Assembly: GCF_000002235.5 (NCBI RefSeq)
Contig: NW_022145612.1
Span: 17,228,809-17,292,808 of the forward strand
Origin: Strongylocentrotus purpuratus
Taxonomy: Eukaryota > Echinodermata > Echinoidea > Camarodonta > Strongylocentrotidae
Length of the DNA stretch: 64,000 bases
Direction: 5' to 3'
Part shown: one piece after another, positions 25,848-37,079 of the stretch
How positions within the stretch are numbered: position 1 is the stretch's first letter
How the letters are laid out: every line of letters starts with the position of its first letter
Translations under genes and position numbers: made by a program
The notes under the pieces: generated by a model
Databases searched by the model: none
Told to the model about the DNA's origin: nothing
The model's input: the letters and a program-made list of their open reading frames with translations, nothing else

Positions 25848-28800
25848 TTAAAGCTTATGCCCTGCAACGTTAGCTTCCTCCATTGCCAACGCCTCTTTCT
25901 TCTTTCGCTGATAGTTCTGTGCAATGACGAAACAGATGTAAGTGAAAGAGATGAGAACCTCGGCTACACCTAACGCAACGAAGACTAACTTGTAATCCTG
26001 CGTCAAGTCGTATATCAGACCTGGAGAACATAGAGTGAAAAAAAGAATAGGGATAGTAAACATCATAACAAAGACAATTCTCACAGAAGACAGACATGAA
26101 CACAAATATGTAAATTGAATATCCTCGTTTTTTTTTTAAAGTAATGAGAAAGGGTATAATACCAGATAATTGTACATAGGATATAATTTATAGCTCTGTT
26201 GCTGCATCAATTGCAGGAGTCGTAGGTGTAGTGGATGTTGCAAGCATGTCTCAGAATGGGTTCGAGGAGGAGAAAGTAGTAAAACTATAATAAGAAGAAA
26301 ATGGCGAATGGGAGGAACGTAGCCTATAGATCAGACAAAGGGTAAGGCCCTAGTTGATAAAATGGGACAAGCAACAACGAATCGATTTTTTCCCCTTTTT
26401 TTTTTCTTTGGCCTTTTATTACACGAGTCATTGTCTTTTTTTATTATTCAATTCTGCATAGGAAAAAGTCGTACCATTAAAGAAAGGATAAATCACTTTT
26501 CTTTATCTTAAATGAATACATAATGGGCTAGAGTTATCAATAACCCAATATTGGGCATGCCTGTTTGTCCTAATAAAATAAAACTTTCAATATTTATATC
26601 ACTAATCTACAATAACTACAGTTCAACTTATAACAAGTCATCAGGACATCTGCCGAAACGAACACATGCCATCCGGTCAATAAGCCGCTCATTTCATTCC
26701 CTGACAATCTTAATTCCCCCTCAGACCAATTTCCCATTTAGAATGACTACCCTTTCAATCATCCTTGACGGCTTCCCAACAAGAACATGTTGATAGTATC
26801 AAGATAGTGTGTCATCAGGACAACTTCCCAAGAGAATCATTAGGACAATTAGCCCTTTGAAAGTATCCTTCTTTGACAGTAATATTACTATAGTCCCTGG
26901 CCATTTCATACTCTCAGAACAATTTCCCTCCGGAATTACTGCTCTTAATTAGTAAGGATATCGTTAGGATAGTTGTGCAGGGGTCAAGTAACAGATATCT
27001 TTGGTGAGTATTGAGCTAGACGTCCAGGGTATGGTGTTCGGGGGGTAATTATCCAACTCTAGCTCTAGGTTAGATATAAGGTCATCTCACCTGAACCCAT
27101 TCCTCCCACGATATTACCCACGGCGTAGGCAAATAACGCCAATCCCAACCCCATAGCGAAGTCCTCGTCTGGTAGGGCATACTTAACACCCACTACGATG
27201 TAGACGCTGGTGTGATAGACCAAGAAACCAACGAGGAATGCATGGATGGCTTGGAAGACGTATTGGCTGCTTGCGAGGTCGAGGAAGAAAACAATCGACC
27301 CGATCAGGGAGGTAACAGCAGGAAGACGCAGACCAACCCGCGGGTAAAACATGAGGAAGACTGACGTACATATAAGGCCAGTTATTCCACCGATCCCACC
27401 TAACATGGCAAGGTATGCAGCCTGAGCTTGACTGATACCCAACGACTCGGCGTGAGGGACAAGGAACAGCGTCCAACCCATCCATACTATCATCATTAAA
27501 AAGTTTGGGAAAAGAAGTAACGCAAAAATTGGGACTCTCCGCAGTACAGATAGATTTGTGATATCCAAGATGTGCGTTATCAATGATGTAGTCTTTGGTT
27601 TGATTTGAATATCTCCAGTGTCACTCTGAGTGGAAGTTTCTCTGAGATCATTTGCTTCATCTACCGCTTCACCTCTGTCGGTGTCTCTGTCAAGTTTCTG
27701 AACGGGAATATACTCTATTTCTTGATCACTCTTCTTCTTCCTCCTCCTCCGACTCCGAGGTGGCCTTAGGACGAGAGCACTTATCATGAAGTTCAGACTG
27801 AATCCACCCAGAATAAGTATGGTACCACTTAAACCGTAGATCTCTAGAAGGTTTTCTGTGATGACTGGAGTGATGAACGCTCCACATGGCGATCCTACCA
27901 GTGAAATGGTGTTGATGACATCAAACTTGACAGGGAAATGCTCATGGAGATTGGTCGTCAAAGTGAACACCAGGAACACGTTCCCTACACCTACGAGAGA
28001 GAAGAAAATATACGCTTTTGTGTTTAATGTTTGTTTTTCAATAAATAGTATGAAAAAGGACGAACGTAATCATTTATGATAAAGATACAAAAAATACCAT
28101 GGTAACCATGTTTTTTTCCCATATTACCATCCACCATTGTAACCATGGTTATCATGGTAACAAAACAATGAAATACATTGATTAATGACCCAATGTAATT
28201 CATTGTTTTGGTACCATGATAACCACGGTTACCATGGTGGATGGTAATTTGGACCAAAAAAAACATGGTTACCATGGTATTTTTTGTATCTTTACAATGG
28301 TACTTTTTTGTAAGAAATAGTTTGATTATTCTGATGTCAGTTATAAGTGTAATTGAATTGAATTAAATCTATATAATCATTATATTAAACATGGTAAAAT
28401 TGAAGGAAAGAAGTATATACGATTGAAATAGCCAAACAGAGGCTAGGATTTAAAGTCCTGTCATGCTTTATCCAGAGATAGGCTTCTTGTTCTGCGAAGG
28501 TTAATTAATTATTTTGATTTTTTTTTCCTCAGAAAGATAAATGTATAACTCCACACTTACCAATGGCGACCATGCATATGCCGAAATGAATAATGCTGGT
28601 ACAGAAGGAGGCACCTATAACTCCACCACTGCATAGAATGGCTCCCACGGCCCCAAGCAATCGAGGAGATATTCGGTTTGAGATAAAAGACGCCACTGGT
28701 GCTGGAATATGAATGATTTTTATATTATATTTTTATATTATATTGTTTGATTGAATAATGACGATAAGGATTATAATAATACTAATACTAATAATAATAA

Positions 28801-31800
28801 TATATCATCATTATACTAATAGTAACAATAATAATGATGATATTAATACCCTAGCATTGCTAAGTACCCATTGAATACAACTGGGTACAGAGGGACAAGT
28901 ATGAGTAAGACATCTTTTCCAATTATGTAATCATCGAGCAAGGGGCTCGGTGTAAAAATGTCAGTGGAAAAAATGTCAGAGGTAAAAATGTCAGAGGTAA
29001 AAATGTCAGAGGTAAAAATGTCAGAGTTTAAAATTTCAGAGGTAAAAATGTCAGAGGTAAAAATGTCAGAGGTAAAAATGTCAGAGGAAAAAATGTCAGA
29101 GGAAAAATGTCAGAGGAAAAAATGTCAGAGGTAAAAATGTCAGAGGTAAAATGTCAGAGGTAAAAATGTCAGAGGTAAAAATGTCAGAGGTAAAATGTCA
29201 GAGGTAAAAATGTCAGAGGTAAAAATGTCAGAGGTAAAAATGTCAGAGGAAAAAATGTCAGAGGTAAAAATGTCAGAGGAAAAAATGTCAGAGGTAAAAA
29301 TGTTAGAGGTATAAAATAAAAACAAAAGCATGTGACAAGTTTGTTATGTTTACACCCGGGTTATATATCAGGCTTATCGAAAAAGAACAGCGAGGGATAT
29401 TCTGCAGTCGTTATTTCACCGCTGTCTTATTGTATTATTTTGAGCGTATACCAAGGTTGTAGTCTTTGTAGAGGAATCTTGTACTTTGAAGCATGCTATC
29501 AGTTGTCTGATGACCGCTGGCAAGCTGTGAAAGTCGGAGTACACCATCCATGTCCCATTAGTCTGCCTTATTCAATATTTATATACCGGTATATTATGTT
29601 TTTGTATAAGCAAATGGTACTGGTACACTGAGCAAACTTCTGGGGAAAAAGATTTCTAAAATCGAGAAGTTTGACCATGTTTTATAGGCTGAGTTGTCGC
29701 TCCATGGTGTAATCATTAAAAAAAAAACAAGGTTATTTAATAAAAGGATCATGCGACAAATAATCATTGTGATTCAAATTGATGCAAGGATTTTTTTGAA
29801 TAAACAATGCTTTTTACCAGAATCTTCTTTGTAAAAACGACTTTTACAAATCTAAGCCATGCAAATCTGCCACTGTGTTGTAAGATTACTTTCAGATTAG
29901 GAGAAGTGTACTCTGTAATGAGTATTTTACATTGAATGGAACGTCTCAACTCAGTAAGCATGGCTGAGATTTGTAAAAGTTGTTTTTACAAAGAAGATTC
30001 GGGTGAATAGCAGTGCTTATTCAAACAAATATTCGCATCAATTTGAATCACAATCATTATTTGTCGCTTAATCCCTTTTAATGACCTTGTTTTCTTTCTC
30101 GTTTGCAAGGGGAGAAGAAGATATGTCCCGTTAAAGACATCATAAAGATCAGTGTTGTATACGTATATATTATATACACAGGCCAGTAACAGCTATGTAG
30201 CTTGTAAATTTGTAAGAGGGAAAATGCTGATTGAAATGATAATGATGAAATAGCAAATAATTGAGGAGTATCATAGGTACCAATTCAATGGATATTTGTA
30301 TAACAGAGAGCCCCCGTCAGTACTAAAAGAGCCCCCGTGAGAAGGCTCACGGGGGCTCTTTTTTGGGGGGAAGAGCCCCCGTGGACAAAAAATTAATTTG
30401 AGCCCTGGTTGTAGAGGAATCATGTACTTTGAAGAATGCTATCAGTTGTCTGATGACCGCTTGCAAGGCGTGAAACTCGGAGTACACCATCCATGTCCCA
30501 TTAGTCTGCCTTATTCAATATTTATATACCGGTATATTATGTTTTTGTATAAGCAAATGGTACTGGTACACTGAGCAAACTTCGGGGAAAAAGATTTCTA
30601 AAATCGAGAAGTTTGGCCATGTTTTATAGGCTGAGTTGTCGCTCCATGGTGTAATCATTAAATAAAAAGAAGAGTCAGTACAGCCCCCAAAATAGGATCA
30701 GATATCTATGAACCTTCCCCCTCCTACTTCTCCTTCATATTTGAAGATTGTTGGACATTTTAACTGCGTGGCAATGTCTACTATTATATGTCATTTCCAA
30801 TAAATGCATATTTCCGACAATTCCACTTTCTTGAGGGTTTGGTATTTTGATACTCTGAAACAAGCAGAAAGCCATGTTATCAATGCTAACCGCACCATCA
30901 CATTCCCGAAGTGCGCGCGTTGCAATAAAATATTGTCGATTACCATTGCGGTATAAAATAGTCTGAGAGAAAATCAATAAGCAGCTTTGTTACTCCGATA
31001 CAAAGCAGAAAGCCGCACATGTTACATCAATTAAAGAGAAGGTTGAGTTCTGGGGAAAGGTAAAAAAAAATATTTGTGAGCGTTCAATGCAAGTGTGATA
31101 GAACATCAAAGAAAAAAGTCATTCCCTGAAAATCTATTTCAAATGACTTCATATCCCAGATATAACAAGTAACATTTTTGTATGGCTGCCCGATTTGTAT
31201 GCCATATGTTTGTGTAGTCCCATATCAATATCTTTCTGTGTACAGTGCTTGTTACTTTACCAAGACTGGGCCAAATTTTGTATCATTTTGATGACTCCAA
31301 AACCTTGCACTACACACCAATACTTACATGTTTATGCTAGATGATTAACCTTCTCTGATTGCTTCCACAAAAAAATAAATTTCAAAATCTATTTTCCACA
31401 TTATATTATCCTCAGGACATGTACGATATACAACACATCCATTTAGAAAGGAATATAATAGACTAGCCCATGCAGTAGCTGTACGTCTCGACATTCTGAG
31501 TGATAAAAGTGCTGAGATATTATGACGGCACTCATTTGTTTTGCTTGTACCTCTGACATTTTTACCTCTGACATTTTTTCCTCTGACATTTTTACCTCTG
31601 ATATTTTTTCCTCTGACATTTTTTCCTCTGACATTTTTACCTCTGATATTTTTTCCTCTGACATTTTTACCACTGACATTTTTACCTCTGACATTTTTAC
31701 CTCTGACATTTTTACCTCTGACATTTTTTCCTCTGACATTTTTACCTCTGACATTTTTACCTCTGACATTTTTACCTGGCACCGAGCAAGGATCCGAACC

Positions 31801-34523
31801 AGGACCTCTTTTTATCAGAGTCAAGGGCCTCCACCAATGAACCATTGGCTTTACGCTGAAAGTAACTTATCCTCGAGACAGTAGACATACACTCCCACGC
31901 ACACACGCACACCCATACACCACCCATTATGTATATTAATTTGTATATAATATGCAGGAAATATTCGCGAGAAATGCTCTTTAAATTCCTAGGGAATAAC
32001 TTGTAAATCGAGTGGTTTTTTGCGGAGTTCCAAGTGAACTCATGTATAAGTGTCGTAGTCGAGGGGTTAAAGCACTTGACTTGAAAGGTCATGGTTCAAT
32101 CCTGACACGGGCTAATGTCATTTGGAAAGATGTTAATCTTCATTTGCCTCTCAATACCAAAGAGAGAAATGGGATCCCGGTAGGATGACGAAAGCATGTG
32201 TGTTATTAATTGCCTATGCCCTTACGGTGATCATTATGGTAGGAATACTCCCCAAGGAGTGGAGATGGTGCACACTGTGCGTGAATGAATCCGCCAATCC
32301 GATGACCGGGGTAATAATATTTGTTAAGCGCTTAGAGACGATATACCATTATTAAGCGTTATATAAATCCAAATTATTTTTATTATTATTAACTCTCAAA
32401 TGTAATTAGGCCATTGTATGAACGTCATTCATGATAATATGTGGAGGAAACTATCCATTCACTTCATGATTTACTTATCTTAATCAGTAAATATGCTACG
32501 TAGAAAATACCTATCTACCTATACATGTACAAGTAACACTTCCCTGCTGCTGAGGTTAACTCCATAATTTATGTATAGATTATAAAAAAGAAACCTTGAT
32601 AGAATTTCTTAACTGGTAAACACTCCATTCTTAGTTGAATAATGGCATAATTTTATATTTCCGGTCATGGCCATTTGCACCTTAATAGCTTTTCCTGCCA
32701 TTCATTCTATTTGATCTATAGGCATTTCGACCTATTTTCCTAAAACATTCTATTTATCTAACCTAACAACCAACCTATCCATATTTCTTTCTATTTGTCT
32801 ATCCACCTACCTACCTACACACCTACGTACCTATTCTTTCTTTCTATCTATCTATCCACCTATCTCTCTGTCTATCCAACAGTTGTTATCCGAGCCCATG
32901 CGAGGTATACTGGTGTGCCAACACAAAAATCCCAATTTCGAAGGGAAAACAAAATAATGCTAAAAGATTAATCCTTAATTATTTAAAAAATTGTATAAAT
33001 ATATAATATCTTCTTTCACTAAACTATCGACATATTACGTTAGAGTACATCCCTGATTACATCAATTTATTGTACTAGAACATGCACAGGCCCTATAGTT
33101 TAATATATTCATCTCCAAAATATCGGTAAGCCCACTTTTGCTCGTCTGAACTGATTTTTTAATCCAACAATATATCTGTCTCTCTGTATTGCAAGGTCTA
33201 TCTTCCATCACACATGGATGGTTTCACTGTACGTTCATCTCGTCCCCTTTTTGAGGGACTGATTGAAGGCTAGGTAATTTGTAGTATCTGTCTTATTAAA
33301 ACGAGAAACGCTAAGAGGCAGGCTCTGCTCACGCCTTTAGGAATTTTGATAAAGGGACAGTCATTTAAACTGACAGCTGCTAATAATGTTAAAACCATAC
33401 GAGCAGTGTTAAGTAGATCGGGCGAGCAAACTGGGCACAACCTAGCCAATTTGTTGACCCATGTTGTGGTAGGGTCCATGGTTGACCAATGCAATGTATG
33501 ATGAATGCCCTCATACCATATTGATTCGATATTTCCATGTAATCCATCTAAAACCCATAAACCTTTTCCTGACTATCTTCTTTCATTGGAGGAGGTAAAA
33601 ATCTATTAAAATGACGATCGATGGTGGCCGGGTCGGGGGCACAGGATAGCTAGTAGGCCACCCCTTCTCAGCTTATAAGGACAATCAATTATTGGCTTAC
33701 AATATTATACCGCCCAACATGGGCGGATCCAGCCGGCGGCAAGAGGGGGGGGGGGGGGTGCCAATTCATGAGGAAATATTTAGCAGCCAATCATACAGTC
33801 GGTGAACAAGCGGGGGAGGGGGGGGGGGTAAATTGCCAGGGGGGGAGGGCGCTTTAGTGTTTTTTTAAAGTTAAAATTAACATTACTATTTTATTTTTTT
33901 ACCATTTTTTTGGTCCCCCCCCCCCCGCGGATCCGCGCCTGCCGCCCAACCCTGGGGTGATATTCCAACCTCATTTCACTATAATATATGTTATTGCGCC
34001 GCTATATTTGTCCACATAATTATTTCATCCCTAACCGATATCTTTTATAATAATCCTATGTACATGTAGATATTACAGACATTTAAGATTTCCTTTCGAT
34101 ATGGGATTAATGCATGATTGACCAATGAAAGAAAAGGTTTTCCTCGATCTTCTTCGTTTATACGCTGAGGTTCACAGCAATAACAACAACAATTGTAATA
34201 CAAAATTATAATGATAATAACAACAATAATAATAATAATGATAACAATAATAATGAAAATGATAATAGCAATAATAACTCAAATAATAATAATATTGATA
34301 ATAGTAATAATAATAGGTTCTTACCTGCCAAACATCCCAATGAATCAGCCATACAACAAACCAGTCCTATAATAGCATAGCTCGTTCCCATTAATTTGAC
34401 GAGATGAGGTATGAAAATACTAAATGATTTCAGCAGTCCCGTCATTATTGCCCAGTGGCAAAATTTGGCCGCCAAAACCACAAAGCCCCAGTGAAGGGAG
34501 TATTCTTCATGCGACAAACCCAT
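25848..34523 (-). CDS. SLC16-like (monocarboxylate transporter family) protein, intact left copy
   Basis: A 12-helix major-facilitator carrier of the plasma membrane, probably proton- or facilitated transport of small carboxylates or related solutes; the substrate cannot be told. Exons: 34325-34523, 28561-28701, 27091-27990 and 25848-26020. The lengths 199, 141, 900 and 173 nt join in frame to 470 residues, and all introns are phase 1. The N terminus (MGLSHEEYSLHWGFVVLAAK) aligns with the SLC16 first-helix signature but lacks its usual DGGWGW, and is followed by GLLKSFSIFIPHLVKLMGTS, typical of the family. Exon 3 holds helices 4-6 (to about residue 187), a charged cytosolic loop (188-267, with RRRRKKK) and helices 7-11. 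Exon 4 encodes the last helix and a basic tail ending GHKL. The length fits the family (about 430-520). Intron 1 contains the TU-like element. Confidence 0.9.
28078..28297. mobile_element. palindromic MITE rich in CCATGGTAACC, left arm only
   Basis: About 220 bp with near-perfect inverted ends: TAAAGATACAAAAAATACC at the left and GGTATTTTTTGTATCTTTA at the right. Inside are several CCATGG-centred words (ACCATGGTAACCATG). The right-arm intron lacks it (around 56070). It lies in intron 2 of the left SLC16-like gene. No coding capacity. Confidence 0.75.
28951..29313 (+). repeat. 15-bp tandem array, left terminus
   Basis: Roughly 24 copies of GTCAGAGGTAAAAAT with GGAAAAA and one-base-short variants. 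It forms the left outer end of the foldback element. Confidence 0.95.
29720..30093. repeat. large imperfect palindrome inside the foldback element
   Basis: The left arm (29720-29865, GACAAATAATCATTGTGATT then TTTGTAAAAACGACTTTTAC) is mirrored by 29957-30093 with a spacer of about 90 bp. Confidence 0.85.
30325..30362. repeat. 17-bp perfect hairpin with T run
   Basis: AAAAGAGCCCCCGTGAG (30325-30341), loop AAGG, then the exact complement (30346-30362) ending in a T run. Single-arm relatives (AGAGCCCCCGT) flank it on both sides at 30307 and 30373. It looks like a bacterial terminator, but the context is eukaryotic transposon DNA. Confidence 0.85.
31549..31780 (-). repeat. 15-bp tandem array, right terminus
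   Basis: About 15 copies of the same unit as 28951-29313, in reverse complement (ATTTTTACCTCTGAC). It reads as TSDIF repeats in open frames, which are not genes. Confidence 0.95.
31792..31850 (-). repeat. tRNA-like SINE head (left arm)
   Basis: Reverse complement contains GGTGGAGGCCCTTGACTCTG and, after about 25 nt, GGTTCGGATCC, close to a Pol III B box. The right-arm counterpart is 55398-55460. The TU-like element inserted next to it. Confidence 0.5.
32048..32395 (+). mobile_element. tRNA-derived SINE (left arm)
   Basis: The head contains an A-box-like GTCGTAGTCGAGGGGTTAAA and a good B box GGTTCAATCC (32093-32102). The body follows (GGTGATCATTATGGTAGGAA, AGCGCTTAGAGACGATATAC) and the tail is AAGCGTTATATAAATCCAAA plus ATT repeats. 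The same SINE is present in the right arm (54837-55142), so it inserted before the duplication. Confidence 0.75.
32690..32885. repeat. CTAT/CCTA tetranucleotide-rich tract
   Basis: Interrupted CTAT, CCTA and CTTT tetramers. The mirrored counterpart in the right arm is about 54300-54600 (GATA/GGTA). Confidence 0.8.
34200..34320. repeat. (AAT/AAC)n tract next to exon 1 donor, left copy
   Basis: TAA/AAT trinucleotides directly downstream of exon 1 of the left SLC16-like gene. The right copy (52318-52435) has the same tract at the same place. Confidence 0.9.
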
Positions 34524-35703
34524 GATTCTATAGTAGCTAAACAGTACGTATGGTCTTCAAAAATATTATGTCTCTGCGCTTATGTTATGATTCTGTATAG
34601 GGATCTAGACGTATTTGCGAAGTATATTTCATATACTTTCCCCACTCCTATACTATGCGTGTGAGCTTGGTCTATATCTTCCTATTATAATCAGAGGCAT
34701 GTCTCTCCTAGTAGTATTTCCTTAGAATGCAGAACTGTCTCGTTATCCATATCCTCCAAGTGTTCAATGGCTTCCTGCCTCAGACTCTGAAGAAATTTGG
34801 TCCTTAATATTTATTCACTCGCATCCATCAATTACATTACAACCCTCTGTGTATTCAAAAAGTGTTCGACTCTCAATTGAAACCGTGTAGTTATTATCCA
34901 GGTCATAATGAAAACAAACTAGACTGGTCTGACTGACCGTCTGACTGGCTGCTATACACGCAACTAATGAACTCGAACAGGGTAAGGCATGCGTGTCTTT
35001 TTACACACGGCTGTGATATCAACAAAAATTCTTTTCATCATACATTTTAGTGTATTTTGTGTTATAGCGAGTATTTGGATGGATTGCCTCGCTGTCAGGC
35101 TAGTCTGCAAGCACAGACCCTAATTTGACACTTTATAAAAAAAAATCATTGTGCCTTGAGAGAAGCCTAGCCCAGCTAGTCAGGTCAATGAGCTGGAGTC
35201 CCAACGGGCAATAAGTTATTTCAAGCAGCTGCCGTTTTGTAAGTAGTGTGCTGGTACCTTTGATATCCGAGGTTCGAAGCCGCCAATATCCGATTGGAAA
35301 GCTTGAGTAGTGATTTTTTTTCCACATAGAAATATCGTTAATATTTCACTTTTTATTTGAACTAACAAGGGAAAAATCAAACAGATGATAAAATATGAAT
35401 ACAAAATCCTAATTATGTCAAGAAATTTGCTTACATTGTATAATAGTAAAGTTGTACAATCCTAAAACCTGCAATTTGACACTTTTCCGATTACTTCCGG
35501 CTCACGAAAATAAAAAAAGTGATTTTGTTCATGTACAGTTCATAATAATGTTATGTGTCAGATTAGTGCCCACACATGGCCAGTCGAGTAATTTTGATTA
35601 ATATTTCAGGAAATTTTGCCCCATTTCTTTTCGCTTGTCCCCTGTGAAAGTAAGCAATGTGTACTGCTCGTATTATCAGACGTGTGGTAGCGAAAAGTAA
35701 TTA

Positions 35704-36637
35704 CACTGTTGGTCATAAAGGTGGAATATTTATTTTTACCCCAGTTTAGGGAAGGATTTTTAAAAATTATTTATTTCTAATAGATCTAGATAATGGCATA
35801 CATTCTCAGATTTTATTGAATACTAATTTGCGAGTATTTGTTTTGCGTGACTGCTTCATCATAATGTGTGTTAATATGCTAATCAGCTAAGGGACCTACG
35901 TCCTTAAGTCATGATTGACAGTAATGAGGATTAATGCCTCACAAAAGGGCACTGATATATAGCTGATCGACACGATTTTTATCCTGGGGCCTCACAGTAA
36001 CGAGGCCATTGCTTAGCCCCTGAATCATGACTGTACGCAGTGTTTGCTAGGGTACGCGGCCCCTTCCACAAATCCCCCAAAACGAAGAAAATGCAATAAA
36101 TTGTCAAAAATTCATTGCATTTCCCCCCGGCCCCCAACAGGAAAAATTCCTCTGTAGGGCCATGCATTATGGTTCAAGGCATGGCCACACAGAGAAATTT
36201 TTCCTGTTGGGGGCGGGGGGAAATTGCAATGAATTTTTGACAATTTATTGCATTTTCTTCGTTTTGGGGGATTTGTGGGGGCGGCCGCGTACCCTAGCAA
36301 ACACTGCGTACAGTCATGATTCAGGGGCTAAGTAATGGCCTCGTTACTGTGAGGCCCCAGGATAAAAATCGTGTCGATCAGCTATATAAGTGCCCTTTTG
36401 TGAGGCATTAATCCTCATTACTGTCAATTATGATTTAAGGACGTAGGTTCCCTAGCTGATTAGCATAGTAGCACACATATGATTTAGCAGTCACGCAAAA
36501 GAAACACTCGCAAATCAATATTCAATAAAATCTGAGAATGTATGCCATTATCTAGATCTATTAGAAATAAATAATTTTTTTAAATCCTTCCCTAAACTGG
36601 GGTAAAAATAATTATTCCACCATTATGACCAACAGTG
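35704..36637. mobile_element. TA-flanked full-palindrome DNA transposon (934 bp)
   Basis: Two arms of about 460 bp are near-perfect inverted copies around a centre at about 36170, starting CACTGTTGGTCATAA and ending TTATGACCAACAGTG, flanked by TA at 35702-35703 and 36638-36639. TA target duplication and CACTG ends fit a Tc1/mariner-type non-autonomous foldback element. It contains no transposase frame; arm differences are scattered substitutions. Confidence 0.8.
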
Positions 36638-37079
36638 TACAATGTATCCTTTCATATTTACCTTTGAAAGTGGCCCGTTAGTTTGCAGCTAGGCAGGAAT
36701 CTTTTGTCTACGTATCTGCAAGGAAGATCCATGCCTGACATATTTTCTCCTAGCGGCATCAAAGATGGTACAAAGAGAATGAGCTTGACATGACTCCATC
36801 CCTTAAAACTCATTGGTCAGGCTCAGGAAATTGTAATCATTATGCAACAAGGGTGTCGATTTGTATCCGTGGTTGGGGGGGATGATAGGTGCCAAAATAT
36901 TTTCGGCAATGGATCAAAGCAACCAAGAGGTAGAAGCGTGTGGCAGGTTGCACTCCTCCCCAAGCGCGTACCCAGGATTTCATTTTAGGGGGGGGGGGGC
37001 GGTAGTGAGCACGCAAATCACTTACAGAGCGCGCTCCCTAGGAGGCTGGGTACGTGCAAGGAGGGGCAGTTTCTCCCAT

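Larger units (their letters stand above)
29467..30664 (+). repeat. direct repeat pair inside the foldback element
   Basis: 29467-29722 and 30409-30664 are close direct copies; shared words include GCTATCAGTTGTCTGATGAC, AAGCAAATGGTACTGGTACA and GTCGCTCCATGGTGTAATC. The palindrome and the hairpin lie between them. Confidence 0.8.
28944..31782. mobile_element. TU-like foldback transposon with tandem-array termini (2.8 kb)
   Basis: Flanked by a direct repeat CGAGCAAGG at 28935-28943 and 31783-31791. The right arm shows the uninterrupted site once (55450-55458, reverse complement). Both ends are arrays of a 15-bp unit (GTCAGAGGTAAAAAT), about 24 units at the left and about 15 in opposite orientation at the right, so the tandem arrays are the terminal inverted repeats. 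The interior has a 146-bp-arm palindrome (29720-30093), a direct repeat of about 255 bp (29467-29722 and 30409-30664) and a strong hairpin. No transposase frame. The layout resembles the sea urchin TU elements (15-bp outer-domain repeats), from memory. It sits in intron 1 of the left SLC16-like gene. Confidence 0.8.
23540..35445. repeat. left arm of 12-kb inverted duplication
   Basis: In reverse complement this matches 50803-62882 across the whole SLC16-like gene, its introns and flanks. The outer edge is near 23540/62882 (shared AATGAGAA and AGAGCT words, no similarity beyond). The inner edge is near 35445/50803 (shared ACAATGTAAGCAAATTTC). Exons are nearly identical; introns differ by discrete insertions on one side or the other. 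Confidence 0.9.

Noticed and set aside
30325..30366. Rho-independent terminator
   Set aside because: Shape fits, but the DNA is eukaryotic and the hairpin is inside a foldback element with no upstream gene.
28951..31780. CRISPR-like array
   Set aside because: Repeats are contiguous 15-mers with no spacers, in an animal genome.
31345..31884. Frames reading TSDIF, GKNVR or MSEVK repeats as a repetitive protein
   Set aside because: They come from the 15-bp array; since 15 is a multiple of 3 every frame stays open. The array is a transposon terminus.
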